A stretch of 64,000 bases of DNA, from the NCBI GenBank assembly GCA_037176725.1, contig JAZBRS010000011.1:2294001-2358000 (forward strand), written 5' to 3'. The position numbers were made by a program, and so were the translations under genes. This DNA is from Posidonia oceanica (Eukaryota > Streptophyta > Magnoliopsida > Alismatales > Posidoniaceae). A model generated the notes under the pieces. That model did no database searches. It had not been told where the DNA came from and saw only the letters and a program-made list of their open reading frames with translations. Position 1 is the first letter of the stretch. Every line of letters begins with the position of its first letter. Positions 45,290 through 55,950 of the stretch are shown piece after piece.

Positions 45290-45490
45290 CCTCATCCGGG
45301 CTAATAGCCCCAACTTTTCGGTGATGAGTCCGTTAACCCCTCATCCGGGCTGATAGCCCTAACTATCCGGTGATGAGTCCGTTAACTCCTCATCGGGCTA
45401 ATAGCCCTAACTATCCGGTGATGAGTCCATCAACTCCTCAGAGGGCTGATAGCCCCAACTATCTAGCGATAAGTCCATTAACTTATCACC
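45290..45490 (+). repeat. Four to five dyad modules GATGAGTCCGTTAACTCCTCATC
   Basis: Each has GGGCTGATAGCCC (short inverted repeat), TAACTATCCGG and GATGAGTCCRTYAACTCCTC. Period about 45-47 bp. B has the same modules reversed at 24760-24900. Confidence 0.8.
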
Positions 45491-46694
45491 CCTTTCATCG
45501 TAGTGTATTAGCATTGTGTTGCATGGCATTAGCACCACATCATCGCTCGAGCATCGCGCACTTAGGATTTGAACCCTTGGCTCGATTATTGCCTAAGGTA
45601 TCATCCTTGGCACCTACAAGACTTTCGCAGCTTGTCGGCTTTGGATGATACTCACAGTGGTGTGCGGCCTTGGGATCGTCTTCTCGGTTTCGCATGCCCG
45701 GCGCTCCATTGTCTATACATTGAATTCCACTGCATAACATTAGCATTTCATTGCATAATATCATATAGCTTTCTCGTATCCTCTGTAGAGTCAGTCTTAG
45801 TATTGCATTTCATCATCACATGGACATGGCATGCTTAGGATCCGATTCCCTGGCTCGTGTATTGCTTAAGGTACCATTCTCGGCGCCCGCAAGACTTTCG
45901 CAGCTTGCCCGCTTCGGATGGCACCCGCAGTAGTGCGCGGTCTTCGTATCGTTTTCTCAGTTCTACGTGCCCGACGTTCCACTATTTATACCTTGCATTC
46001 CACTGCATAGCATCGCGCGCTTAGGATTCGAACCTGTGGTTCGTGTACTGCCTAAGGTTGCATCCTCAGCACTCGCAAGACTTTCGCAGTTTGCCGGCTT
46101 CGGATGGTACTAGCAGTAGTGCGCGGCCTCAGATCGTTTTCTCGGTCTCGCGTGCCCCATTGCATAACATTTGCACTCTTATTGCGCTATTACTCCTCTG
46201 TAGTCATCATACCAACTTCCACACTCCATTTCCCGGGCGTTATAGGCCCGTCATCGTATGCACACCCACTATACCCTTACTTTCAGCATCTTTACATTCA
46301 GCCTTTTACTTTCAGCACTTGCATCGCCTATGCCTACAGCAGAAGCTTGGCAAACGGCACCCCCGCATTAGAGCTGTACATCACTCAGCGCACCTCATCG
46401 TCCGGCTCTCCCGAAGTATTGCCCGACGATGTTGCATTGCATTCTCCACCTTTTCCGCGTGCATGCATCACCCGCTTTCCCCCTAGAGGAGTATAGCGCA
46501 ATGAGCATTAGCGTAGGCATCACATTCGCATTAGCGTAAGCATTACATCTACATTCATCTGCACTCGGCGACGAGTTATGAATTTCGGTGCATCCACCGA
46601 ATAAGTGACTCACGTCTACAGCAACATTTGGCTCTCCGGTCAAATGGGGTGTCTTGTCGACCTGAGCAGCGGCCTCGGTCCCCTTGACCTTGCT

Positions 46695-46708
46695 CAGGGA
46701 GGGGCATC
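46695..46708 (+). other. Polypurine tract of element A
   Basis: CAGGGAGGGGCATC immediately before the 3' LTR start TATTGACACCCC. Confidence 0.8.
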
Positions 46709-47323
46709 TATTGACACCCCATTTTGACAGGCTGAATTAGTAGATCTCTCTAGTAGCTAGGAAAAACCCAAAACCACACCCTTCTTTTCAAACCAAAACT
46801 CCAACTCAAACCTCAAAACCAAACCTAGAACTACACCCATTTTCTAACCCAAAAAACCACTTCAAGACCCTCCTAAAATCATCCAAAACCTTAGCAAAAC
46901 CTACATTTCTTCAACCTAGAAAACCACTCCAAAAACTCTAGGAAAACCTACACATTTTCAACCTAGAAAACTACCCAAAAAACTCTAGGAAAACATACAC
47001 TTTTTCAACCTAGAAAACCACCCAAAACCACTTCTAAAAAACCCTAGAAAATCTAGGTAAAATCCCCCTCTTTCTAGACCCAAAAACCTTTTAAAAAATC
47101 TTCGAAAATCTCACTCCAAACCCTAGGTCAAACACTAGAAATCCTAGGTCACACACTCACCCAATCCCACTTCATTTCCAAGCCTCTATCCCCTTCATCT
47201 CTCCAGATTATCCTTTTCTCTCTCCAAATTATTCTTTTTCTCTCTCCTGATTATTCTTTTCTCTCTCCTCTCTATTCTCCCTCTTATTCTTCTTCTTTTC
47301 TCGCTCTCCAGTGGACCTACCTC

Positions 47324-47411
47324 CTCTCTCAACAACAACAACGGAGGAGGAGGAAAAGAGAGAGATATCTCTCTCAACAACAACAACGGAGGAGGAGGAA
47401 AAGAGAGAGAT
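47324..47411. other. Two tandem PacBio SMRTbell adapter sequences (assembly artefact)
   Basis: Two head-to-tail copies of a 45-bp sequence: 47324-47366 (first bases missing) and 47367-47411 (complete). Each reads ATCTCTCTCAACAACAAC, AACGGAGGAGGAGG, AAAAGAGAGAGAT, with self-complementary ATCTCTCTC/GAGAGAGAT ends. I recognise this as the standard SMRTbell hairpin adapter. It replaces about 202 bp that the 5' LTR has at 28876-29077, so the 3' LTR is incorrectly assembled here. Any frame crossing it (47195-47386 minus) is meaningless. Confidence 0.95.
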
Positions 47412-50400
47412 AGAAAACCCTAGGAAAAACCCTAGAAAAAAAACCTAGTAAAATCTTAGGAAAAACCTAACAAGACCTTAACCTGGAAAAACCTAGCAAA
47501 GACACTAGGAAAGACTTCCCAAAACCCTAGATCACATCCCCCTAAACCCTAGGAACACACCTGCACAAGACTCCTTCAATTCCAAGTCTCTACCCTTCCT
47601 ATCTCTCCTGATTATCCTTTTCTCTCTCCTGATTATTCTTTTTCTCTCTACTGATTATCCTTTTCTCTTTCTTCACTATTCTCCCCCTTTTTTCTTCTCA
47701 TTTCTTCTCTAAACTCATCATCAACCCCATTTAACACTTCTTAAAACAATTAAAGAAAAAAACACCTAAAAACAGTTCGGAAGAAAATCTAATTAAAAGC
47801 GAATCAAAACAACCCAAAAACAGTTTAAAACTAATTAAAAACAAACTAAAACAAACTAAAATACTTAAAAATAATTTGAAACGATTAAAAAACAAATTTC
47901 AAGACTTGAAACAATTAAAAAACAAATTTCAAAACTTAAAGGCAATTAAAACCAATCAAAACCCATTTAAAACAATTAAACAAGCAAACATAAGAAAAAC
48001 CACTCAAAATCCTTAAAACACAATCTAAAAATCTTAAAACAATCAAAGAAAAATTAAAGCAACTAACAAATTTAAAATCAAAAGAAAAAACATAATCAAA
48101 ACAATTAAAAAACTTTGAGAAAATAATCAACAAGTAAAAAAGGAAAAAAGAAGACAAACTTAAATTAATAAAACTCAAAAACAATCAACAACTTAAAATC
48201 AAATTAATAAAACTCAAGAACAATCAGCAACTAAAAATTGAATTAAAAAAAAACATAAAAAACAATTAACAAAATTAAAATCGAAAAGAAAGACTTAAAA
48301 TAAACTTAAATCAAAAGAAAAATTTAAACAATTAAAACAATAAAAAAAACTTAAAAGAGGAAAACCATTAATAAATTCAAAAGAATAATTAAAAAAAAAA
48401 GGAAATTAAAAAACAATTGGCTTCGAAACAAATTCGAAAAAAACCAAAACTTAATTAACCTATTTTTCTTTCTTTCTTTCCTTCTTTCTTTTTCTTTCTT
48501 ATTTCTTTTTCTTTTTTTTTTATTTCTCTTCTACTGCAACAGCAGCTCCTTCTCCTCTCTTCTTCGTTTTTCTTTTTTTCCAAAACCACCTCCTTCTTCT
48601 GCCAATTGACAGCACACCCTCCTACACTCTGCACGTCCTCCTCCCACGCACGTCCTCTGCACTCAGCCAGACCGGCGTGCGCCGCCTGCCTCGGCCGTGC
48701 CATCAGAAGCCTGCCACCACCTTCCTTTGCACTTGAGTGCAAACCCAAGCAAAAACCAAAACCAGTAGAAGCCAGTAAAACACACACATCCACAGTCATA
48801 GCAAACTCCTCCATCTCCCTTGTGCACTCCCCAGTGAAGAGAACCCAAGCCATTACCCAAATTCACCCTCCAACAGACCTTTTCCAACCCATTTTCTTCA
48901 AAAGACCTCCAGCACAACAATCTCCATCGAAGAACCTCCACTACAAGCCTCCAAAATTTCCGAAACTTGGCCACTGGACTCGCCGAGCAAACACCTTCTC
49001 AGGCCACCCAACATCACCCCGCGAGACCACCCACACTCCTTACACTCTGCCACAAACACCTTCGGCCCCAATTTGACCAGAAACTTTAAACACCTCTCAT
49101 TTCCTCCACACCCAGCAGAACTCCCCTCCGATTCTTCCCACACGCTCCCCAGATAACCACCTAGCCGTCGGGACCCTCGCTTCGGCCTGGAACGCCGCAC
49201 AACGCCGCAACCACCTCGGCCACCACAGTGGCAGCCAATCCAGACCGGATTCTTCTACGAGTAGCCAAACTCCCTTCTGGAAGCACCAAAGGCTTCCCCA
49301 GACCTCAAGCAACGCCCCTGGACCGCCGCATGCCGCCGCCAGCCCGCCACGCGTCGCCACGATCTCCACCAAGTCTGCAGAAATCCACCTAGGTGGGTGG
49401 CTCGATCCGGCGCACGAAAAAGGTGAAAAGCTCCTCCCCTGGCTTCCTCTCTCTCCCCTCTTGCTTCTCGGCCTTTCCCTGAAGCTTTTCATCCACTGTG
49501 CCGCCTGCACGAGGCCGCTAGAGTCGTCATCTTCCCCGGCACCGGCAGCGCCAGTAGCAACCCAGCCCACCGACTGGCGCCCCCACGCGCCACCACGCGC
49601 CGCTCCTGCCTCCGCCGCACCGCGACGACCTCCCCTGCACTCCGCCCGGGCCGCGTCGTCCCCTCCTCTGCCATTCCGGGCTTTCCACCGGCGAGCTTCA
49701 GCCACGATTCCTGTAGCCAAATACATTTGTTTTTGTTTTCGTTTATTTTTACATTAGCTTAGTTTGTTTTCGCATGCATTGCATTAGCATCTTTTAAGTT
49801 TTTAAACATTACTTTTAGGTCCGAGCATCGTTTAAGAATCATTTAAATTTGAAATAAAACCATATGAAATTGCATGAAAAACTTAAAGTTCTGTTTATTT
49901 GCATGATAATCTAGTTGCTGTTTATTTTCTTTAGTTTTCTTTTAATTTAAGTCTAGCATGTTATTTTTATTACTTAAAGGTCCTCTGCTGTTATAGTTTT
50001 TAGTTTTTTCTTTAGTTCCCACCCAGCTACTTTTTTTATTTACATTTTAGTCCAGATCTAGTTCAATTTAAGTTTCTGTCTTTTAATTTCCAATCCTGCT
50101 ATTTATTTTATTTATATTATGGTCCCGCTGTAGTTCAATTAAGTTTTCTGATCTTTATTTTTTAGTCCAGTAGCTTTTTATTTTTGCATTTTAGTCCTGT
50201 GGTTGTTAAAACTCATTTAATTATCTGCTGTTATCTTATTACATTGCTTTTTGGTCCTGTTTTTTATTTTATTTGCAATCTAGTCCTCTGATCTGTTGTT
50301 AAATCATTTAATTTCTCATTTTTCCTTATTGCATTGCATTTTCATCTTGCTTTATTTCATTTTTGCAATTTAGTCCATCATTTGCATGCACAGCATCCTT

Positions 50401-51060
50401 TATTTGCATTTTACCTTATAAAATTGCATTTTAGCCCCTACATGTTTCAAAATTGCACATTAGACCACTGTTTGCATTCACAAAGCATTTAAAAGCATTT
50501 TTTTCTTATAAAATTGCATTTTAGCCCCTGCATGATTCAAAATTGCATTCCAGTCCACAACATGTTTATAAATATCATTTAAATGCATGTTTTACCTTAT
50601 TAAATTGCATTTCAGTCCCTACATTTTATTTTAATTGCATTCAGACCCTTAGCTTTTCAAAAACTTTGCATTTAAACCCCTAAGTTATCAAAATCTTTGC
50701 ATTTAAGCCCCTAACTTTTCAAAAACTTGCATATAGGTCCTTAACTTTTCTGAAAAATCATACTTGGGTCCTTTTTTGCATTTTTGCATGCATTACACCC
50801 ATGCATCACTGCATTTAGCATCTCTGCACACACTTAAGCACTCCTAGCTCCCACATATGTGGGAGGACCTGTCTTGCACACCCCTAGGACCTCCTTTACA
50901 CTTAGATCCCTTCTTCTCCCCTGTTCTTGAGCCCTCTGCCTTGAAGCCTGGATATCTTCCGATCAGACCGCCGGATCTTCACAACCAAGTTACCTGGACA
51001 ACCCCGGTGGAGCGCACTTCAATGTAGACCAAGCACTTCTCAGATCAGGCTTCAGATCTC

Positions 51061-51075
51061 CAAGGTAAGTCCTTC
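51061..51075 (+). promoter_or_regulatory. Splice-donor motif in A 3' LTR
   Basis: CAAGGTAAGTCC, the 3' LTR copy of the site at 37725. In a 3' LTR it would only matter for read-through transcripts. Confidence 0.35.
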
Positions 51076-51144
51076 TGAACTCCTGCACAGCATCTTTTGC
51101 ACATCATTTGCATTGCATGGCTTTTCGATGATTTGTTTCGCTTG

Positions 51145-51530
51145 TTTCTTGCACCGTTTTGCGTGTCGATTTTGTTTCTTGCATCGTTTTGCGTGCCTGC
51201 TTTGTTTCTTGCACCGTTTCACGTGTTTGCTTTGTTTCTCGTGCTGTTTCGTGTACCTGCTTTGTTTTTTGCACCGTTTTACGTGCATGCTTTGTTTCTT
51301 AGACCGTTTTGCGTGCCGACTTTGTTTCTTGCACCGTTTCACGTGCCTACTTTGTTTCTCGTGCCGTTTTGCGTGCCTGCTTTGTTTCTTGCACCGTTTC
51401 GCGTGCCTGCTTTATTTCTTGCACCATTTTGCATGCCTGCTTTGTTTCTTGCACCATTTCGCGTGCTTGCTTTTGTTTCTTGCACCGTTTTACGTATCGA
51501 CTTCGTTTCTCGTACCGTTTTGCATGTTTG
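51145..51530 (+). repeat. 30-bp tandem array in A 3' LTR (about 13 copies)
   Basis: Same units as 37800-38165, with a slightly different copy number and more variants (GTGTCGATT, CGTACC). Confidence 0.9.
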
Positions 51531-52059
51531 ACGTTGTTTTCTCTTACATGTCGCCCACATTGCCTGGTTTTACCGATGTTTTGTTTTATCGCCTGCATTT
51601 GCATTTAGGGCAGTGATGCTTACTGCCTGGCGTTCTCACGGACCAAGGTTCGCCCGATTCGAAACACAGACAGCGCCGCTGAGCACTTAGATAGCAAGTT
51701 TAATTCCTTGCATGCATTTCATCACTTAGAGCACACCTTTGAGCATCTAATTAGGCATTCATGGCACTTAGGCATTCAAAGTATGTATTTCCCTGCGTAT
51801 GCGAGTGTAAGCCTAGAAAGACCGATTCTTGGGCGTGTCGGAGGTGCCTAACACCTTCCCCGAACGTAACAGGAGTCCTTGCCCTTTCTCATGGCCCGCA
51901 ATGACCATATTGCCCTTATCCTAGGCACGAGTCACATCATTTGCATCCCATTGCATCTCATTTCTCTTGCATTGCATTGCATTGCATCTTTTGCTTGGTT
52001 TTGCATGTTTATTCACACATTTCCCCGGTTTTCCTTGTCTCCCGACTTAATAGACACGG

Positions 52060-52070
52060 TGGCGACTCTG
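52060..52070 (+). other. Relic primer-site motif inside A 3' LTR
   Basis: Exact TGGCGACTCTG, 172 bp before the LTR end. Confidence 0.7.
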
Positions 52071-52232
52071 ATTTGTCTTATCTTCTTTTTTTCTTCCCTT
52101 TTTTCCCTTTTTAAGTGTTTCCGAGTCAAGTCTTCCTTCTCAGACACAGCCGCTAATAGTAAGCCTGATTCTGATCGGTGCACGCGAGCTTTGGCAATGT
52201 GCATGGACGATCTGAACACTGGGATTATTACA

Positions 52233-52237
52233 CAAAG
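52233..52237. repeat. Target site duplication of A, right copy (CAAAG)
   Basis: Follows the LTR end at 52232 and matches 28240-28244. Confidence 0.95.
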
Positions 52238-53705
52238 CTAGTGTTGTGCTGAATGCATAGTAGAGTCCCACTCGCTGGCAGCGCCCCCCTTGATGATCAT
52301 CTCGATAGAATCCTCCTCGGAGGGTCTATCTTTGACCTGGGCGGCTAAGGAGCGCCAGCGACCGACATACTCCCCGACTGGCTCTTGGGGCCGCTACCGG
52401 ATGGCGACGAGATCCTCCCTCTTAGGGATCAAGTCGAGGTTGAAGGCATACTACTCAAGGAAGGCTTGAGAAAGATCAGTCCAAGTCTGAACGCAGCCAT
52501 GTCAAGGGAAGTGAACCACTTGAGCACAGGGCCCGTCAAACTCTTCTGAAACAGGCGGATAAGGAACCTTTCATCAGCCTGGAGCTGAGCAAGGTCCCCG
52601 TAGTACGCCTTCAGATGCGAGATGGGACAGCCTCTACCATTGTATTTATCGAAGTCTGGGATGCGAAACTTCGATGGGAGTACTGCCTCTGGGAAGAGAC
52701 AGAGGTCCCAGAACTGGTAAGACTAGTGGTCCTTGCCCTGCACTAGACGTAGTGCTTTCTCTAGAACGGTGAACCTGTCGTCGTTGGATGCTGGAGCTGC
52801 TGCCAAAGGAGGTGGTGCAGCAGGGGCAGGGGCCACATACGCTGAAAAGGACGCATCGGGGTGCTCCTCCGGGTCCACCATCGCATCGCCTAGTGGTGCG
52901 ACGTGATGGCCAATGTATCCGTGCGTGCGTGCGGTGTAGGCAGGAAAGTATGTTGGGGTCTAAACCTGATGCAAAGGGGTGGATAGATAATATGCTGTGT
53001 AGTGCATGGTGCGGAGTGCTGGAGCAACAGTTGCTGCACAGGCACGGGGCCAGGCAGCGAGCCAGTGGGGTATTGTGCTCCAACCAGCCTGAAGGACTGA
53101 TCACCAGGTGGCGGAGGTGCATGCAGTGCATAGTACTGTGCAGATGCAGGAGGTGAGAGCTGTGCCCCCATCGCCGGAGTAGTGTGCAACTAGGGCGATG
53201 GTCTGGGCGGGAGTACAGTGTGTGTAGGTGTAGGCTGCAGAAGAACCTCAGGGGCAGCAGGAACCAAGGAGGGGCAAACTGATAGAGCCATGCCCTGCAA
53301 TGCCTGGGCAATCTCCATCAGGTGCCGATATCACACTTCAGGGGACTCGTGAGTGGGAACGCTGAGTTGCAAGACCGACCGGGGGGCAGACTCAAGAGGT
53401 CGGGAACCTCTGGCAAAGGTCGCCGTAGCAGTAGGGATGTCGGGAGCGACATAGCCCTAGGACGAAGGGGTCAGAGGCGCCTTCGGAGCGCGAGGGGCGG
53501 TTATCAAGACAGGCTCGGTGACCGAATCCGAAGGGGCGCAGGTCTGCCAATGCCCCGCAGCAAACTGGGGTGCCCCAAACACCTGAGGGTGGAATCCTAG
53601 TGTCACAAAGGGCACAGAGTGAGTGGAAGCGAAAGCCGGAGGGACCCAAGTGGTAAACTCCTCCGAGTCAACAGAAAAGCGAAGCTCATCGGCAAACTAG
53701 GCCAT
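52238..53705 (-). pseudogene. gag of element B, 5' part
   Basis: Minus-strand gag starts at the ATG complement 53703-53705 and runs to the A insertion. The second codon after ATG-GCC is TAG (53697-53699) where A has CAG. Here B keeps the sense codons TGG (opposite A's stop at 41785) and CAG (opposite 40834), but shares A's second stop at about 53191. It has a one-base insertion relative to A in a G run (plus-strand C run at 52284-52289), so the frame shifts near the A insertion site. The core domain region (52370-52720) aligns with A 41450-41790 but frames are broken. Overlapping frames at 52646-53311 and 52890-53189 are fragments of this gene. Confidence 0.75.
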
Positions 53706-54967
53706 CACTGACCGAGTCCGAGTGAGGGAAGGCTGCGACGAGAGAGTAAAGATGTGAGACCTAAAGGGGAGCTACTGCCGGAAGCGACGAGTAGCTCAGA
53801 GACAGAGGAGGGACGCTCAGGGTCCAGCAGCGGATCCCACACCTACCTGCAAAAACAACCGAGATGTTAGAAGTTGGATGCAAAAATAACTTTGTTAGAG
53901 GTGGCATGAATGGCACGCATGCAAATGAATGCCCTAATATGCGCCCTCTCACCATGCATGTCCTGAGTAGATGACTTACTAGGACACACTCATGGGTAAT
54001 GAGATTTATTGACTCCAGGTCAGAAAGTAAGGCTCCCGTCTAGACCCTGGCCCAAAGCTCAGGTATAACGGGTGGCGCCATAGTGGCCTTGACCCTGCCT
54101 AAGCATGGGCTATACCCGCTAGTAGCACCGACATGACCCTAGACAAGGAGGGACAGACCAACCTGCTCACCCTATACCAAAGCAACTGAACGAGAGACCG
54201 GGACTATCCTTCTCAGACTAAGTGGGTGGACTCAGGGATGAGAAGATGCATGCTTTCTAAAATGATCAGTCATGCGATATGCATTAGAGTGTTTTACTTG
54301 CATTTTATTTAACCGAAGGTGGAAAATTGCAAGTTATTAGCTCTAGTTGTGCTTAGATGTTATTGCTTGGCTTTATTGTAGCTTTTAGATTATGCAAAGG
54401 GGAGCAAACATGTCTCTAATGTCCTAAACATGGCATATGCACGAAGGGGAAAGAAACAGACAATCATGGCATGCAAACAATCACACAACAAGGCAAAAGG
54501 CATGTGCATGGCATGTGCTAGTGTGTGTGGACATGATAGTGAAAAGGAAAAACACCTATTATATCAAAAGGCATATATACAGGGCATGTGCATGTGGTGG
54601 CATAGCAAGTGTGTAAAACAAAGCATTCACCACCCAAAAAGCAGGTATTATTGCCAAACAAGTATTTAGGCATGCATAATGCAAGAAATAAAGCAAGGAT
54701 AGGCAAATGAATAAAGGATGTAAAGGCAGAGCAGGTAATAAAGTATGTAAGTGCAAAGCAAGCAAATAAGGCATGTAAACAGGCAAGGCAAGCAAAAAGC
54801 CAAGGAGGACAGCCAGGGTCTGAATCCTTAGCAGAGTCGCCATTGTGCGACTCGCTGGGAATCGAGATAGGCGAGCAAGCAAATAGACAAGGCAAAGGCA
54901 TAAAGCAAGCAAAGAATGCAAAACACAAGCAAGGAGAAAGCCAAAAACAAAAGTCGGAGTCTAGTAT
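53706..54967 (-). other. Leader of element B
   Basis: Untranslated leader collinear with A's leader. Includes a candidate acceptor (reverse complement TTTTTGCAG at about 53849-53857), GC-rich start, AAG/GCA-rich middle (54420-54960) and a second primer-like site, reverse complement TGGCGACTCTGCTAAGGA, at 54826-54843. Minus-strand frames 54518-54985 and 54828-55289 lie across leader and LTR and are not conserved genes. Confidence 0.6.
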
Positions 54968-54985
54968 CCCCAGTAGAGTCGCCAC
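54968..54985 (-). other. Primer-binding site of B
   Basis: Reverse complement reads TGGCGACTCTACTGGGGA, one base (G) after the LTR end ACTACA. Near-perfect match to the Ogre-type tRNA-Arg primer site. Confidence 0.85.
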
Positions 54986-55556
54986 TGTAGTGATCCTGGG
55001 AGTTCGCGATCATCCATGCACGTTGCCAGAGCTCGCGTGCACCGATCGAAATCAGGTTCACTATTAGCGAGTGGTTCGAGGAGGAAACTTGACTCAAAAC
55101 ACCGAAAACAGGGGCAAAAAGCCAAAGGGAAAAAGAAAGAAAAGACAAAAGGGAGTCGCCACCGTGTCTATTAAGTCGGGAGACAATGAAAATCGGGGAA
55201 ATGCATGAATAAACATGCAAGACCACACAAAAAGATGCAATGCAATGCAAGAAGATGACTTGTGCCAAGGATGAGGGCAAATGGGTCATTGCGGGTCAGA
55301 GAAAGGGTAAGGACTCCTGTTATGCACGGGGAAGGTGTTAGGCACCCCCGACACGCCCAAGGAATCGGTCTTTCTAGGCTTACGCTCGCTTACGAGGGAC
55401 AATGCATGCTTTGAATGCCTAAGTGCCATGAATGCCTGCTAAATGATGTGCCTGAATGCTTAAATGCTAGGTATGCTGTGATTACATGCTCAAATGTGTG
55501 TTCTAAATGATGCGATGCACAAGGAAAGTAAACGTGCAACCTATGTGCTCAACAGC
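54986..55556 (-). mobile_element. 5' LTR of element B, terminal part
   Basis: Starts (plus sense) TGTAGTGATCCTGGGAG and follows B's 3' LTR (19661-20220) for about 565 bp, with substitutions and a few indels, until TATGTGCTCAAC, where it breaks into element C. A relic primer motif GGGAGTCGCCA is at 55151-55161. Confidence 0.85.
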
Positions 55557-55560
55557 TATG

Positions 55561-55950
55561 ACCGTCTCTCAATGTTCAACGCGGGGACCGCTGCCAAAGC
55601 TCGCAGGCGCCCGGTCGAAGAGAAAGAAGGCCACAGTTAATAGTGTATCCGAGGAGAGTTCGACTCGAGGAAGAAAACACCAATAAAATGATAAGTGACG
55701 ATAAAAAGAAAAAAAGAATGAGGTCAAGTCTGATTTCCTTGACAGAGTGGCCACTCTACTGTGACCGTCTTTCATATACGACGTGGGGGCCACTGCCAAA
55801 GCTCTCAGACACCCGGTCGAAGAGAAAGAGGGCCACAGTTAATGGTGTATCCGAGGAGAGTTCGACTCGAGAAAAAGAATAAAAACACCAATAATCGACG
55901 AAATCAGCGAATAAAATAAACAATGCAAAAAAAAGGGGGAGTCGCCACCT
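55561..55950 (-). repeat. Tandem ~200-bp LTR-end modules in C
   Basis: Two diverged copies, each bounded by a primer-like site on the side towards the LTR body (CAGAGTGGCCA at 55743-55753; GGGAGTCGCCA near 55938-55948). Equivalent to one copy of the U5 end in A, B, G and S. Confidence 0.8.

Larger units (their letters stand above)
42908..46694 (+). other. Post-gag non-coding block of element A
   Basis: About 3.8 kb in place of pol. It has a T/A-rich start; dyad modules GATAGGTCTGTTAACCTATC (43096-43115, 43145-43164) and related ones at 43195-43275; blocks shared with B and E (GGACCTAGCCCCACCCTCCGAG at 44099-44120 as two words; ATCCTCGAG-type at 44395-44403 reversed); GATACCAGGGGCATC with CCTGGTATC dyads (44845-44895, 45135-45190); GATGAGTCCGTTAACTCCTC modules (45322-45450); and a ~140-bp unit with AAGACTTTCGCAGCTTG repeated at about 45616, 45890 and 46076. 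No protein-coding signal. Confidence 0.75.
28245..52232 (+). mobile_element. Element A: complete gag-only Ogre-like retrotransposon with ~5.5-kb LTRs
   Basis: Plus-strand element with 5' LTR 28245-38856 (5595 bp once the S insertion and its duplication are removed), primer site 38858, leader, gag 40435-42606, downstream ORF, splice donor, 3.8 kb non-coding block, purine tract 46695-46708 and 3' LTR 46709-52232 (5524 bp). Flanked by CAAAG duplications, inserted in B's gag. LTR copies are nearly identical in sampled stretches (0-2 differences per 60 bp around 36420-36540 against 49742-49862), so insertion is recent. Without pol it must have depended on enzymes from another element. LTR and Gag similarity to B, E and G places it in the same family. 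Confidence 0.93.
46709..52232 (+). mobile_element. 3' LTR of element A (5524 bp as assembled)
   Basis: Starts TATTGACACCCCATTTTGAC and ends GGGATTATTACA, followed by CAAAG. Collinear with the 5' LTR except for the S insertion there and the adapter-containing segment here: 28876-29077 of the 5' LTR is replaced by 47324-47411. Contains the empty S target (AAGCCATTACCC, 48849-48860), a GC-rich block 49190-49700, the minisatellite 49870-50770 and a 30-bp array 51145-51530. Confidence 0.92.
19661..55556 (-). mobile_element. Element B: Ogre-like gag-only element, host of A and C
   Basis: Minus-strand element with 3' LTR 19661-23832, purine tract, non-coding post-gag block, gag (27537-28239 plus 52238-53705), leader, primer site 54968-54985 and 5' LTR from 54986. 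Both LTRs begin (plus-strand sense) TGTAGYGATCCTGGGAG. The first ~60 bp differ at roughly ten positions and the next few hundred at fewer, mostly transitions, clearly more than between the two LTRs of A, so B is older. It lies 175 bp inside element F. Its right end is hidden beyond C and D. No RT, RNase H or integrase is seen. Confidence 0.8.

Noticed and set aside
42908..46694. Decayed pol in the post-gag region of A
   Set aside because: No remnant of RT (YxDD box), RNase H or integrase motifs found in any frame by eye; the same non-coding words recur in B and E.
47195..47386. Minus-strand ORF with EKRR/ERREKR repeats
   Set aside because: Runs across the sequencing adapter and CT-rich LTR sequence.
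54518..55289. Two overlapping ~155-aa minus-strand ORFs with hydrophobic stretches
   Set aside because: They cover B's leader, primer site and LTR end; hydrophobicity follows from T-rich repeats on that strand.
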